IMG/VR virus record: IMGVR_UViG_3300048793_000066
Coordinates: 1 to 39,943 of that record
DNA: 39,943 bases
Strand: one strand, 5' to 3'
Source: a virus
The notes beneath the pieces were generated by a model that was not told the DNA's origin, did no database searches, and was given only the letters and a program-made list of their open reading frames with translations. A program made the position numbers and the translations under genes. Shown in pieces: positions 5,707 through 12,044 of the stretch; position 1 is the stretch's first letter, and every line of letters begins with the position of its first letter.

Positions 5707-6739
5707 TCATCTTCTCGGCCGCCGCCTGGCGGTGATCGGCGGCGAGGTGCGCGTAGCGCATGGTCATCACGATGGACTTGTGGCCGAGCAGCTCCTGCAC
5801 GGTGCGGATGTCGACGCCGCGCATCACCAGGCGCGAGGCGAACGTGTGCCGGAGGTCGTGCCAGTGGAAGTCAGTGACGCCTGCTTTTTTCAAGGCATCG
5901 ACGAGCCATCTGCGGGAGTCGCGCTTAGCCTCGTCCCACGCATCCGGGCAAACAAACTTTGCACCGCCGGAGACTTCCCACAGCCGGCTCAGAGCTGCCA
6001 GCGCGGAACGATTCGTGACAATGTGCCGGCGCCCGGTTTTCCCTTTGACCGTCAGGATTCCCCGTTCGAGGTCCACGTTCTTCCACTCGAGCATGAACTG
6101 TTCGCCGCGGCGCATGCCGGTGTGCAGCGCGAGATCGAACTCGTCCACGTGCGCGCGGCACACATCGATCTGGATCAACTGGTCTTCGGGATCCAGAATT
6201 GCCTTTCGAAGCGCGACCTCTTCCTCGGGCTTCAGCCATCGAAGCCGGGAGTCGTTCTCCTTGAACCGTTTCACCTTGGAAAGCGGATTGAACGAAAGTT
6301 TCCCGGCATGCACGGCGAACTTGTAAATGCTGCTCATGAGCGAGTGATATCGATTCGCGGTCGAGGTAGAGACGCTGGCGCGGAGACTTGCCAGCGTCTC
6401 TTCGACGCGCACCGGCGTGAGCCGGTCTGCGGGGACGTTTCCTATAAGCGGGAGCAGCTTGCCGAGCCGCCCCATGTCGGTCTCGTAGGACAGCGGAGCG
6501 AGCCTCAATTTCTTCTGCGTCATCGCTGCGTGGGAGAGTTCGCGGAAGGTGAGACGCGCCCCTTTTTTCGGCGGAATAAACCGGCCGTCCTTGACCTCCA
6601 TCCGTCGTCGAGCGAGCGCGTCCAGCGCAGCGGAACGCCGGCCGATTTTCTCCCGGTGACGTTTGCCCTCGACGTCACAGTAGGAAATCCACCAGGTGCG
6701 GCTGCGCGGCGGACGCTCGAAGATGCCTCGGATCGCCAC
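5684..6739 (-). CDS. int: Tyrosine-family integrase
   Basis: A 351-residue site-specific recombinase that inserts and excises the phage genome at att sites. The start is a GTG 2 bases after the TAA of the upstream gene. It has a short N-terminal beta segment (SRTWWISYCDVEGKRHREKIG), a SAM-like core-binding domain (about 65-150) and the catalytic domain with Arg in HTGMRRGE (about 210), Lys in VKGKTGR, HxxR in HDLRHTF (about 294-297), His in LLGHKS (about 320) and the tyrosine in MRYAHL (about 329), so it looks complete. It is read with the early leftward genes and overlaps the C5 methyltransferase. Confidence 0.97.
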   Translation of the reverse strand: MAIRGIFERPPRSRTWWISYCDVEGKRHREKIGRRSAALDALARRRMEVKDGRFIPPKKGARLTFRELSHAAMTQKKLRLAPLSYETDMGRLGKLLPLIGNVPADRLTPVRVEETLASLRASVSTSTANRYHSLMSSIYKFAVHAGKLSFNPLSKVKRFKENDSRLRWLKPEEEVALRKAILDPEDQLIQIDVCRAHVDEFDLALHTGMRRGEQFMLEWKNVDLERGILTVKGKTGRRHIVTNRSALAALSRLWEVSGGAKFVCPDAWDEAKRDSRRWLVDALKKAGVTDFHWHDLRHTFASRLVMRGVDIRTVQELLGHKSIVMTMRYAHLAADHRQAAAEKMNEEGPCG

Positions 6740-6741
6740 GT

Positions 6742-7014
6742 TTACTCGACGAAGCCTGTCTGCGGTTCGATGGAGATGCTCAGATTGTTGTACGGGCCAG
6801 CCTTGGCGAAGTAGTCCTTGAACCCCGCGCTTCCTGATGCATTTACCTTTACGACGCAGTTCGGGTCCTGTGCCCCAAGCGAGGATGCTATGGATTTCCA
6901 CGCATCCTGCCTGACGTATTCCTCCGGCCCCTCACAGGGGTTGGTTGCAAACTTCTTTGCAAGACTCGCGATAACTGCGGGTGGCTTACCAATTGCTGAA
7001 ACGCTCCAAGACAT
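6742..7014 (-). CDS. Conserved small phage protein
   Basis: A 90-residue protein starting MSWSVSAIGKPPAV, with a strong AAGGAGAACCACC ribosome site. The pattern 'MSW.xSAxGKPxAV...PEExVrxxxxxxIxxxL...VxAxGSxxxxx...LxxxIxPxxxFVE' is one I recall from short phage and prophage proteins near the early genes, without a known role. It sits directly before the integrase, which starts 2 bases after its stop, so the two are probably co-translated. Confidence 0.75.
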   Translation of the reverse strand: MSWSVSAIGKPPAVIASLAKKFATNPCEGPEEYVRQDAWKSIASSLGAQDPNCVVKVNASGSAGFKDYFAKAGPYNNLSISIEPQTGFVE

Positions 7015-7049
7015 GGTGGTTCTCCTTTCAGATTCCTCCCGCGGGAGGC

Positions 7050-7799
7050 CTAGCTGATCACCGGAACCTTTCCGGCGATTTTTTCGGTGAGCCATTCCGC
7101 GATTGCGGCAATGGCCGAGAGATGCCAGCGACCGCCGTCCGCCTCATATAACGCGAGGTTTACGGAATCGTTGCCAATGCGCGCGCGGAACACGAACTGC
7201 GAGAGCTGCTGGTCGATTTCGGCGAACGTGCGGTAGGGAGCAAGATTCACCCGTGGTTTTAGATTGGTCTGCTCCTTCAGCGCGATGCCGCGGCGGGTTG
7301 AAACCTTCTGCGAGATGCCGTCATCGTCGGCTGTCTGGATCGCTTCGGCGGTGATCGCCGAGGCGACTTTCAGAACGTAGTCGAGGTCCAGGGCGAACGT
7401 GCCGTCTTCGTTCTCGATCTTCACTCGCTGGAAACCGGACTGGCATCCGATGATGAAATTCTCGGTGTCCAGCCACGTCCCGAACCTGAACGGAGTAATG
7501 AGCTTCGGATACGTCGCCCGGGCCCAGCACCGGCGGCGTTCGAAGTCGTCGGTCTCCCGCGAAATAATCTCGACGCTCGTCGAGCTGGTGACGTGAAAGA
7601 AAACGTCGCCGTCCTTTTTCATGTCGTCGAGTTCCCCGTTGTAAAGGTCGATAAGTCCCTGCAGCGTGCTGATCTCGATGGGATCCGCGACGGGATCCTT
7701 GAGCAGGTACATGCCCTTATCGGTGTAGACGAGACCCGCGTGCTCAATCTGGTTCGGCGCCGCGAGCTGAATAATGCGATTGATCGCTTCCGTGATCAC
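7050..7799 (-). CDS. Conserved phage protein (LAPYRTF family)
   Basis: A 249-residue protein. The middle has VTSSTSVEIISRETDDFERRRCWARATYP, and the C-terminal part has VNLAPYRTFAEIDQQLSQFVFRARIGND...ALYEADGGRWHLSAIAAIAEWL. I recognise this 'LAPYRTFxEI.QP.S.FxFR...LxEADGGxW' ending from proteins in many phages and prophages, with an overall plan like DUF2303 proteins. It is found next to the gene at 7837-8181 in other phages as far as I recall. A link to DNA replication or recombination is suspected from that neighbourhood only. Confidence 0.75.
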   Translation of the reverse strand: MITEAINRIIQLAAPNQIEHAGLVYTDKGMYLLKDPVADPIEISTLQGLIDLYNGELDDMKKDGDVFFHVTSSTSVEIISRETDDFERRRCWARATYPKLITPFRFGTWLDTENFIIGCQSGFQRVKIENEDGTFALDLDYVLKVASAITAEAIQTADDDGISQKVSTRRGIALKEQTNLKPRVNLAPYRTFAEIDQQLSQFVFRARIGNDSVNLALYEADGGRWHLSAIAAIAEWLTEKIAGKVPVIS

Positions 7800-7836
7800 A
7801 ATTCCCCCCTCGGTTTCTTGATTGAATTCCCTGGCC

Positions 7837-8181
7837 CTACATCACGTCGTTTCCGGCCTTCTGCTTCCCGTCGAACATTCGAATTTGCTTCGGGTCGTGC
7901 GGGACGGCGACCATGACGAGCCCGCGGCGCTGCAGAAACACCGTGCCCTTCACCTCCTCGACCGGAACCGTCTTCGATTTGCAGGCGAACGTCACCTGCG
8001 CGCCGGAGCGGTCCTCGAACGGCTTGATGGTGAATTCCAAAGTTATTTTCCGTTTCGCCTCGGGGTTCGTGTTGACGTCCGCGATGTTGGCGAGCACCGA
8101 CGCGAATTCCCTCTGGAACACTTCCTCGATCGCACCGCCGCACAAATTGCTCAAACTCACATCCTCTGTTTCGCGATCCAT
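7837..8181 (-). CDS. Conserved protein of 'replication terminator protein' type
   Basis: A 114-residue protein with a strong GAGGAGG site before its ATG. It shows VSLSNLCGGAIEEVFQREFASVLANIADVNTNPEAKRKITLEFTIKPFEDR, followed by an SKTVPVEE segment. In phage databases, proteins with 'GGaxxExfxxxLxxVLxNIxDxNTxxxxKRxITLxxxxKPxxDR' are often labelled replication terminator protein, but I know of no experimental proof for the phage members. It is the second gene of the leftward early block, after the HTH regulator. Confidence 0.75.
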   Translation of the reverse strand: MDRETEDVSLSNLCGGAIEEVFQREFASVLANIADVNTNPEAKRKITLEFTIKPFEDRSGAQVTFACKSKTVPVEEVKGTVFLQRRGLVMVAVPHDPKQIRMFDGKQKAGNDVM

Positions 8182-8224
8182 GATTTCCTCCTCGCTTGAA
8201 AGTCGGCCCATTCGGATGCGCCGG

Positions 8225-8503
8225 TCAGACGCACGCTGATTCGGGTTTACGGGATGAGGTCCGCCCACGTTCGAGCCGGACCTCGTGAAAGATTTCCTCG
8301 AGCGACAGTGCGACGTGACGGCGCTTCGCGAGCATCTGGATCTCGCGCGCGTGCGACAGACGTGGGTGAGTCGCGCCCCTGACCCATTGGTAGATTGCGC
8401 CGCTGCTGACGTGCAGCCGGGATGCGAGCAGGGCTACTCCGTACGAGTCAACGAACCGCGCAAACCCCGAATTCCATCGCTTGTCATCGGAACGAGCCGG
8501 CAC
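8225..8503 (-). CDS. Cro/YdaS-like HTH regulator
   Basis: A DNA-binding protein of about 92 residues. The frame is open from 8524, but I prefer the GTG at 8503, 9 bases after GGAGG. The HTH is FARFVDSYGVALLASRLHVSSGAIYQWVRGATHPRLSHAREIQMLA: helix 2 at GVALLASRL and recognition helix at SSGAIYQWVRG. This is the compact one-domain plan of Cro and YdaS-type regulators, with a basic C-terminal tail and no peptidase domain. It is the first gene of the leftward early block, faces the only rightward gene, and an 18-bp palindrome lies between them. It is likely the Cro-like member of the lysis-lysogeny switch. Confidence 0.85.
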   Translation of the reverse strand: MPARSDDKRWNSGFARFVDSYGVALLASRLHVSSGAIYQWVRGATHPRLSHAREIQMLAKRRHVALSLEEIFHEVRLERGRTSSRKPESACV

Positions 8504-8522
8504 GCTCACATCCCTCCGATAC

Positions 8523-8540
8523 ACGTTGTGCGTACAATGT
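8523..8540. promoter_or_regulatory. 18-bp operator-like palindrome
   Basis: ACGTTGTGCGTACAATGT is an imperfect palindrome (ACRTTGTRCGYACAAYGT) in the gap between the divergent genes at 8225-8503 and 8612-8929. It covers the -35 area of the rightward promoter proposed at 8550-8558. The half-site ACAATGT also occurs at 9250-9256 in the second promoter of the switch. It is a candidate binding site for the HTH regulator or the RHH protein. Confidence 0.55.
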
Positions 8541-8549
8541 CACGTTCTG

Positions 8550-8558
8550 TGCTAGTAT
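8550..8558 (+). promoter_or_regulatory. Extended -10 promoter for the rightward gene
   Basis: TGCTAGTAT fits an extended -10 element (TGnTAnnnT). No good -35 box is present at 17 bases, which is usual for this class. Transcription would begin near 8565 and leave a leader of about 47 bases before the GTG at 8612. The palindrome at 8523-8540 would block it if bound. Confidence 0.4.
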
Positions 8559-8611
8559 CTTGCCCCGCGAAGCCTGAACGTAAGGCGCCTCGCAAACGGA
8601 GGATTTGGAAA

Positions 8612-8929
8612 GTGTCCGATACGCCAGAAATGGTCCCCTTGGATTTCCTGCTGACCGCATCAAAGAAGTCACTCGAAGACGCCATGCTCAATCGATTTTC
8701 AGAATCGAGCAACCGGCGGAAGCAAATATTGGAATTGCTCGACTCGTGGGCGGAACGGCGAGCGGAGTCACTGCTGCTGACGTGGTTTCTGAACCACGGG
8801 AACGAGCTGATGGCCACCATAACTCTTCCGCCACGAGTAACAGAAGTGATACCACTCTTGCGCGCCCGGGCAGGACCTCTCTCGGCGGAAGAGTTCAGGG
8901 ACTCCCTTAGAAGTCTTGTGGAATCATAG
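8612..8929 (+). CDS. The only rightward gene, helical protein of unknown function
   Basis: A 105-residue protein starting at a GTG with GGAGG 9 bases upstream. The frame is open further upstream, but that part covers the promoter. The sequence is helical and charged (MVPLDFLLTASKKSLEDAMLNRFSESSNRRKQILELLDSWAERRAESLLLTWFLNHG), with no membrane segment and no motif I recognise. Standing alone on the opposite strand, back to back with a Cro-like gene, is the place of a lysogenic repressor or of a gene expressed from the prophage. It has no obvious HTH, so a repressor partner, an immunity factor or a defence protein are all possible. Confidence 0.7.
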   Translation: MSDTPEMVPLDFLLTASKKSLEDAMLNRFSESSNRRKQILELLDSWAERRAESLLLTWFLNHGNELMATITLPPRVTEVIPLLRARAGPLSAEEFRDSLRSLVES

Positions 8930-9025
8930 CTGTGAGTTGTGTTAACTGCGAGGTAACGTAATTCAGCGTGCTTCGGATGTGCTATATTATGTTTACTCCA
9001 GGCCGAGGCGGCGGGGGTCATTTTT
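8930..9025. terminator. Convergent gap, possible weak terminator
   Basis: The rightward gene and the leftward RHH gene meet here. A short GCCG-AGG-CGGC stem followed by GGGGGTCATTTTT at about 9002-9025 could end rightward transcription. The AT-rich stretch TGCTATATTATG (about 8981-8992) resembles a -10 box but lacks a clear -35 partner. Confidence 0.3.
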
Positions 9026-9226
9026 CTAGGCTCCCGCTTCCGAGGTTTTGCTATCTGCTTCCCGATGAAGGAGTTGCCGCGCGAGTTCGCTGATGTCGGT
9101 GTGGCGGGATTTTGCGAGCTTCTGAAACCTGCGTTTTTCCAGTGCATTGACTCTAATGAAGATACGCGCTTCTCGTTGCCGGGCAGCGCCGTTGCCGTTC
9201 GCCCCTTGCTGGTTATTTCCGCTCAT
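9026..9226 (-). CDS. Ribbon-helix-helix DNA-binding protein
   Basis: A 66-residue protein starting MSGNNQQGANGNG. After a disordered start it has the RHH core EARIFIRVNALEKRRFQKLAKSRHTDISELARQLLHREA: a beta strand (ARIFIRVN) that reads the major groove, then two helices separated by the TDIS turn. Proteins of this Arc/MetJ-like class act as dimers on repeated operators. Its promoter would start the mRNA at the A of the ATG, so the message is probably leaderless, as for lambda cI from PRM. It is likely a regulator in the lysogeny switch, and possibly controls its own promoter. Confidence 0.85.
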   Translation of the reverse strand: MSGNNQQGANGNGAARQREARIFIRVNALEKRRFQKLAKSRHTDISELARQLLHREADSKTSEAGA

Positions 9227-9230
9227 GGGC

Positions 9231-9261
9231 ACACATTAAGGCTGTCCGAACAATGTGTCAA
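9231..9261 (-). promoter_or_regulatory. Strong promoter with overlapping operator for the RHH gene
   Basis: Read leftward: TTGACA (9261-9256), a 17-base spacer, then TAATGT (9238-9233), close to the sigma-70 consensus. The start point falls at about 9226, the A of the ATG. A perfect inverted repeat ACACATT (9231-9237) / AATGTGT (9252-9258) overlaps both boxes with centres two helical turns apart, a good operator for an RHH dimer pair. Confidence 0.75.
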
Positions 9262-9298
9262 GAGACCTTCGAACGAGCCTCTGTGGATTTGTGGGAAT

Positions 9299-9943
9299 CT
9301 ATTTGCAGTGCCCGGAACCGCATACAGCCGCGGCTCCCACACCGATCCCGATCACGAGCCATTTCGCCGCGCGCTTGGTCCTCGTCCAGAACGAACCTCC
9401 TTTCGACGCTTTCACGGCCGCGTCCCGTTCCTTGCTCATCGCGGACAGCTCCGCACCGGCCAGCGCGAGCCTTTCGTCGCGCGAGGCTACATCGGCTTCG
9501 GCCGCGGTGAGCTTTAGTCCGCATTCCTGGCACTTCTCGATCTGGTCGCGCAGGGCGGGAAGATCGGACTGTGGAATGGACGCCATGGCGTTCGGCGCGG
9601 GGTTTGCAGCGGTCGGAGTTGGAATCGTGAACGTGATGGGTTGCGGCCCCGCAAGCTGTTTGGGAAGCCAGGATGCGATTTCGCCGGGCGTAACCTGCTT
9701 GGCCGCGGCCGCTGCCAGAGCCGCCACGTTCGCCGCCGTCATTTTGTCGCGTTCGGCCTCGGCATCTAGCAGGTCTCTCGCCTGCTTTGCCGATGCCGCA
9801 ATGACTTGCTGCTGCGCGTCGATGGTTGCCTTCATTCGAATGCTGTCCTCGCGCGCGCCAAGCCAGGACCCGCCAAGGATCGCGACGATGAGAAGCGTGA
9901 GGAACCCGCCGCCGATTTCCCACTTCTCCCTACTTGTCAACAT
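9299..9943 (-). CDS. Membrane protein of the lysis cassette, candidate spanin-like
   Basis: A 214-residue protein with an N-terminal transmembrane segment (about 9-28, EIGGGFLTLLIVAILGGSWL), a long alpha-helical coiled-coil periplasmic part rich in Ala, Glu, Gln and Lys (40-95 and 130-175) with a proline-rich break between, and a second hydrophobic segment near the C-terminus (about 192-208). The N-terminal anchor with periplasmic coiled coil resembles an i-spanin, while the second hydrophobic end is closer to a unimolecular u-spanin-like plan. It overlaps the holin-like gene by 14 bases. It is the last gene of the late block. Confidence 0.6.
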   Translation of the reverse strand: MLTSREKWEIGGGFLTLLIVAILGGSWLGAREDSIRMKATIDAQQQVIAASAKQARDLLDAEAERDKMTAANVAALAAAAAKQVTPGEIASWLPKQLAGPQPITFTIPTPTAANPAPNAMASIPQSDLPALRDQIEKCQECGLKLTAAEADVASRDERLALAGAELSAMSKERDAAVKASKGGSFWTRTKRAAKWLVIGIGVGAAAVCGSGHCK

Positions 9944-10163
9944 CGGGACCTCCCTGCTCCTGGTTTTTGACCAGAATGTTTTCTTGAACCGAGTGGCCGA
10001 GCACTAAACCGCCGAGCGTCCCCATGAACGCAACGTAAGTCGGACTCAATTTACCGATGAACGCCATCCCGTGCCCGGCGAGAAAAAACGCAATGAAGAA
10101 CGCCGTGGTCCTTCCGTGCGTGATCTGCATGATCTTGTGAGACAAATTGCGGAGCCAGTCCAT
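9930..10163 (-). CDS. Holin-like two-helix membrane protein
   Basis: A 77-residue protein with two transmembrane stretches, at about 20-36 (TTAFFIAFFLAGHGMAFI) and 43-59 (YVAFMGTLGGLVLGHSV), and a charged C-terminus, the plan of a class II holin that times lysis by opening the inner membrane. It lies one gene downstream of the endolysin gene pair and has its own GAGGT ribosome site. A second candidate holin is at 10961-11269; sequence alone does not decide which one is active. Confidence 0.65.
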   Translation of the reverse strand: MDWLRNLSHKIMQITHGRTTAFFIAFFLAGHGMAFIGKLSPTYVAFMGTLGGLVLGHSVQENILVKNQEQGGPDVDK

Positions 10164-10173
10164 GGGAATACCT

Positions 10174-10380
10174 CTAGAGTTTGGCTTCGAGTTTAAGAAT
10201 GAGCGCCTGGACCTTGACCTTCGCCGCCTCGGCGTCGGTCACAAGAGTGTTCCTCAGCTCTTGCGCCCAGCCCGCAACCTCCGATTTGGACGCGGCAATG
10301 TCCTTCTCTATCGCCGCATGACTGACGGCTCCCACGGCGATCCCCACAATTGCGACCAGCACGAAATAAACTATCGTCAT
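10174..10380 (-). CDS. Small bitopic membrane protein of the lysis cassette
   Basis: A 68-residue protein: one N-terminal transmembrane segment (TIVYFVLVAIVGIAVGAVSHAA) followed by a helical, charged periplasmic or cytoplasmic tail (WAQELRNTLVTDAEAAKVKVQALILKLEAKL). Its ATG overlaps the endolysin stop (ATGA at 10377-10380). It could be an antiholin, a pinholin-like or a spanin-type protein. No specific family is recognised. Confidence 0.65.
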   Translation of the reverse strand: MTIVYFVLVAIVGIAVGAVSHAAIEKDIAASKSEVAGWAQELRNTLVTDAEAAKVKVQALILKLEAKL

Positions 10381-10964
10381 GTCCCTACCTCCGTTGAATT
10401 CCCGGCCCTTGCCGGGTTCAGATTGAGCACGGTGATGAGCTTCGTCACCGCGTCCGAAAATCGTGGCCATCCATTCATCCCGCCGTTCACGCGGCGCCGA
10501 ACCATGCCCCAGTTCCGCGCATTGGCAAACTGCGGAATGCTGCGCTCCTTGAAAAACAAGACGAAGATTTCGGCGGCGATGGCCGGGTCGAGCGCGAGCG
10601 CGGGATCCCCTACGAGGTCGTGCCCGGTCTCCGTTCCAAAATGCTCGTAGTCCCATCGGCCGGTGATCTGCACGAAGCCGCGGCCCTGGTACTTTGCGCC
10701 GTCACCCGGCTGGATGTTTCCGAGGTCCTTCCGGTTCTCATAGAGCGCGGTGAGATATGCCGGACCGCCGCGCTCCTTGATTGGAGAAAAGCATCCCGTT
10801 TCGACGGCAATCGTCGCGATGGCAGCGACGGCGGTCATCTCGGAATAGATTCCGGCCTCAATGAGCGCCCCCTCGACAAGTGGCCAGTTGGTGCTCACGG
10901 ATTCGACGGGTCCGTAAGCCCCGAGAACCGCCGAGATCGTCGCTGAATCGATTGGAAAATTCAT
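10377..10964 (-). CDS. GH19 (chitinase-like) endolysin
   Basis: A 195-residue enzyme of the glycoside hydrolase 19 fold that cuts the glycan strands of peptidoglycan at the end of infection. The start MNFPIDSATI overlaps the upstream stop (ATGA, 10961-10964). The likely catalytic Glu is in AVETGCFSPIKER (E55, second acid E64), and the substrate cleft motif YQGRGFVQITGRWDYEHFG is at about 92-110, both typical for phage GH19 lysins. There is no signal peptide or cell-wall-binding domain, so export depends on a holin. Confidence 0.93.
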   Translation of the reverse strand: MNFPIDSATISAVLGAYGPVESVSTNWPLVEGALIEAGIYSEMTAVAAIATIAVETGCFSPIKERGGPAYLTALYENRKDLGNIQPGDGAKYQGRGFVQITGRWDYEHFGTETGHDLVGDPALALDPAIAAEIFVLFFKERSIPQFANARNWGMVRRRVNGGMNGWPRFSDAVTKLITVLNLNPARAGNSTEVGT

Positions 10965-11269
10965 TTCCTTGTCAGCACCCACTTGATCAGTTCGAAGGTC
11001 ACGACCCCGCCGGCCGAGAGGACCGCTGCCATCACCCAGTTCTTGATCGTCAGAATCCCGCTCTGTTTCGATTGTTCCTTCGAGGCGTCCTCGAGGACCC
11101 GTATCCTGCTGTGAGCGGCATTGATGTCCTTCTCCGCCTTCGACACGACGGTCTGTCTCATGACGGCCTCGGATTCGATTTGCCGGCGCTGCTCGGCCTT
11201 CAGATCGTCGATGGCGCGCAGAACGAACAGCCGTTCCTCGCGCCACTCGCCGCTCGTTTCCGTGCTCAT
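10961..11269 (-). CDS. XhlA-like coiled-coil membrane protein, candidate holin partner
   Basis: A 102-residue protein. A long charged coiled coil (about 8-75) is followed by a C-terminal transmembrane segment (NWVMAAVLSAGGVVTFELIKWVL). This is the layout of haemolysin XhlA / holin-associated proteins encoded next to endolysins. It overlaps the endolysin start and its own start overlaps the upstream stop (ATGA), so three lysis genes are translationally coupled. Role by position and topology only. Confidence 0.65.
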   Translation of the reverse strand: MSTETSGEWREERLFVLRAIDDLKAEQRRQIESEAVMRQTVVSKAEKDINAAHSRIRVLEDASKEQSKQSGILTIKNWVMAAVLSAGGVVTFELIKWVLTRK

Positions 11270-11550
11270 AGATGGAAACGGTCGGAGACGTGAGCGATCT
11301 GCGCGCTTACCTCCGCGAGCTCCTTCGCGAGTTCCGAAATCCGCAAGGTCATCTCCGCTCCGGTCGATTTCCGCAGTACGTCGAGCTGCACCAGAATCAA
11401 TTCGCGATGCACGAACGGCCGCAGACAGTCCCGATAGTCCGCGTAGTCCGCGTCTTTCTTCTCGTGATCGCGCATCTGGACCATGACGGAATACGCCACG
11501 GCAGCTAGACGTCCCTCTGGCGATGGCTCACTTCTGATTCTTCCGTCCAT
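11266..11550 (-). CDS. Hypothetical helical protein
   Basis: A 94-residue protein with a strong GGGGGGAAAA leader before its ATG. It is predicted helical and charged (QMRDHEKKDADYADYRDCLRPFVHRELILVQLDVLRKSTG, then LRISELAKELAEVSAQIAHVSDRF). It stands between the last tail gene and the coiled-coil lysis gene, to which it is coupled by ATGA. No family is recognised; a tail-fibre or lysis accessory role cannot be told apart. Confidence 0.6.
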   Translation of the reverse strand: MDGRIRSEPSPEGRLAAVAYSVMVQMRDHEKKDADYADYRDCLRPFVHRELILVQLDVLRKSTGAEMTLRISELAKELAEVSAQIAHVSDRFHL

Positions 11551-11564
11551 TTTTCCCCCCGGGC

Positions 11565-12017
11565 CTATGGCCCCATTACAAAAGTGAGTGTCCGCGGAGT
11601 CCCCGAAAGCGCTCCGTTGACCGGAGTGATCGTGATGGACGTGGCGAGAGCCGCGTTCGAGTTATCGATGAGCCGCTGCGCGCGGGTGTACGTGTAGGTC
11701 TTCCCCGTGATCGCGGTGACCGTGCGAATCGTCACGCCGTTGATCACGATTTGGATCGAGTAATTCCCTTCCGGTCCGCCGGAAACGTCCGCGGCATCCT
11801 GCGCCACGATGAACGGACCGAGCCGGTAGCGATGATTCCAGGTGATGACGGCGTCGCCGGAAGTCGCGGACGGAAATGCCGCGCCGTTCACCATCACGTT
11901 GCCGGGCGGGTACGGATTCTGCGCGCGGCCGGCATAGGTCACCGAGACCGGCGTGAGCCCGGCAATCGCGACTTCGCCGGTGAGAGAATATGGCGCGAGT
12001 TTCACACTGACCGACAT
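11565..12017 (-). CDS. Beta-rich virion-associated protein
   Basis: A 150-residue protein without charged clusters, rich in Thr, Val, Ser and Ala, with alternating beta segments (VKLAPYSLTGEVAIAGLTPVSVTYAGRAQNPYPPGNVMVNGAAF) of an Ig- or fibronectin-like sandwich. A pattern NYSIQIVINGVTIRTVTAITGKTYTYTRAQ is seen mid-length. It follows the J-like tip protein, where phages often carry small decoration or fibre proteins. Likely structural; no certain family. Confidence 0.6.
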   Translation of the reverse strand: MSVSVKLAPYSLTGEVAIAGLTPVSVTYAGRAQNPYPPGNVMVNGAAFPSATSGDAVITWNHRYRLGPFIVAQDAADVSGGPEGNYSIQIVINGVTIRTVTAITGKTYTYTRAQRLIDNSNAALATSITITPVNGALSGTPRTLTFVMGP

Positions 12018-12044
12018 CGTTCCCCCTTTCGCCGTGCGCCTGAA

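Noticed and set aside
8285-8611. Long N-terminal extension of the rightward gene
   Set aside because: This part lies over the divergent HTH gene and promoter; GGAGG with 9-base spacing marks GTG 8612 as the start.
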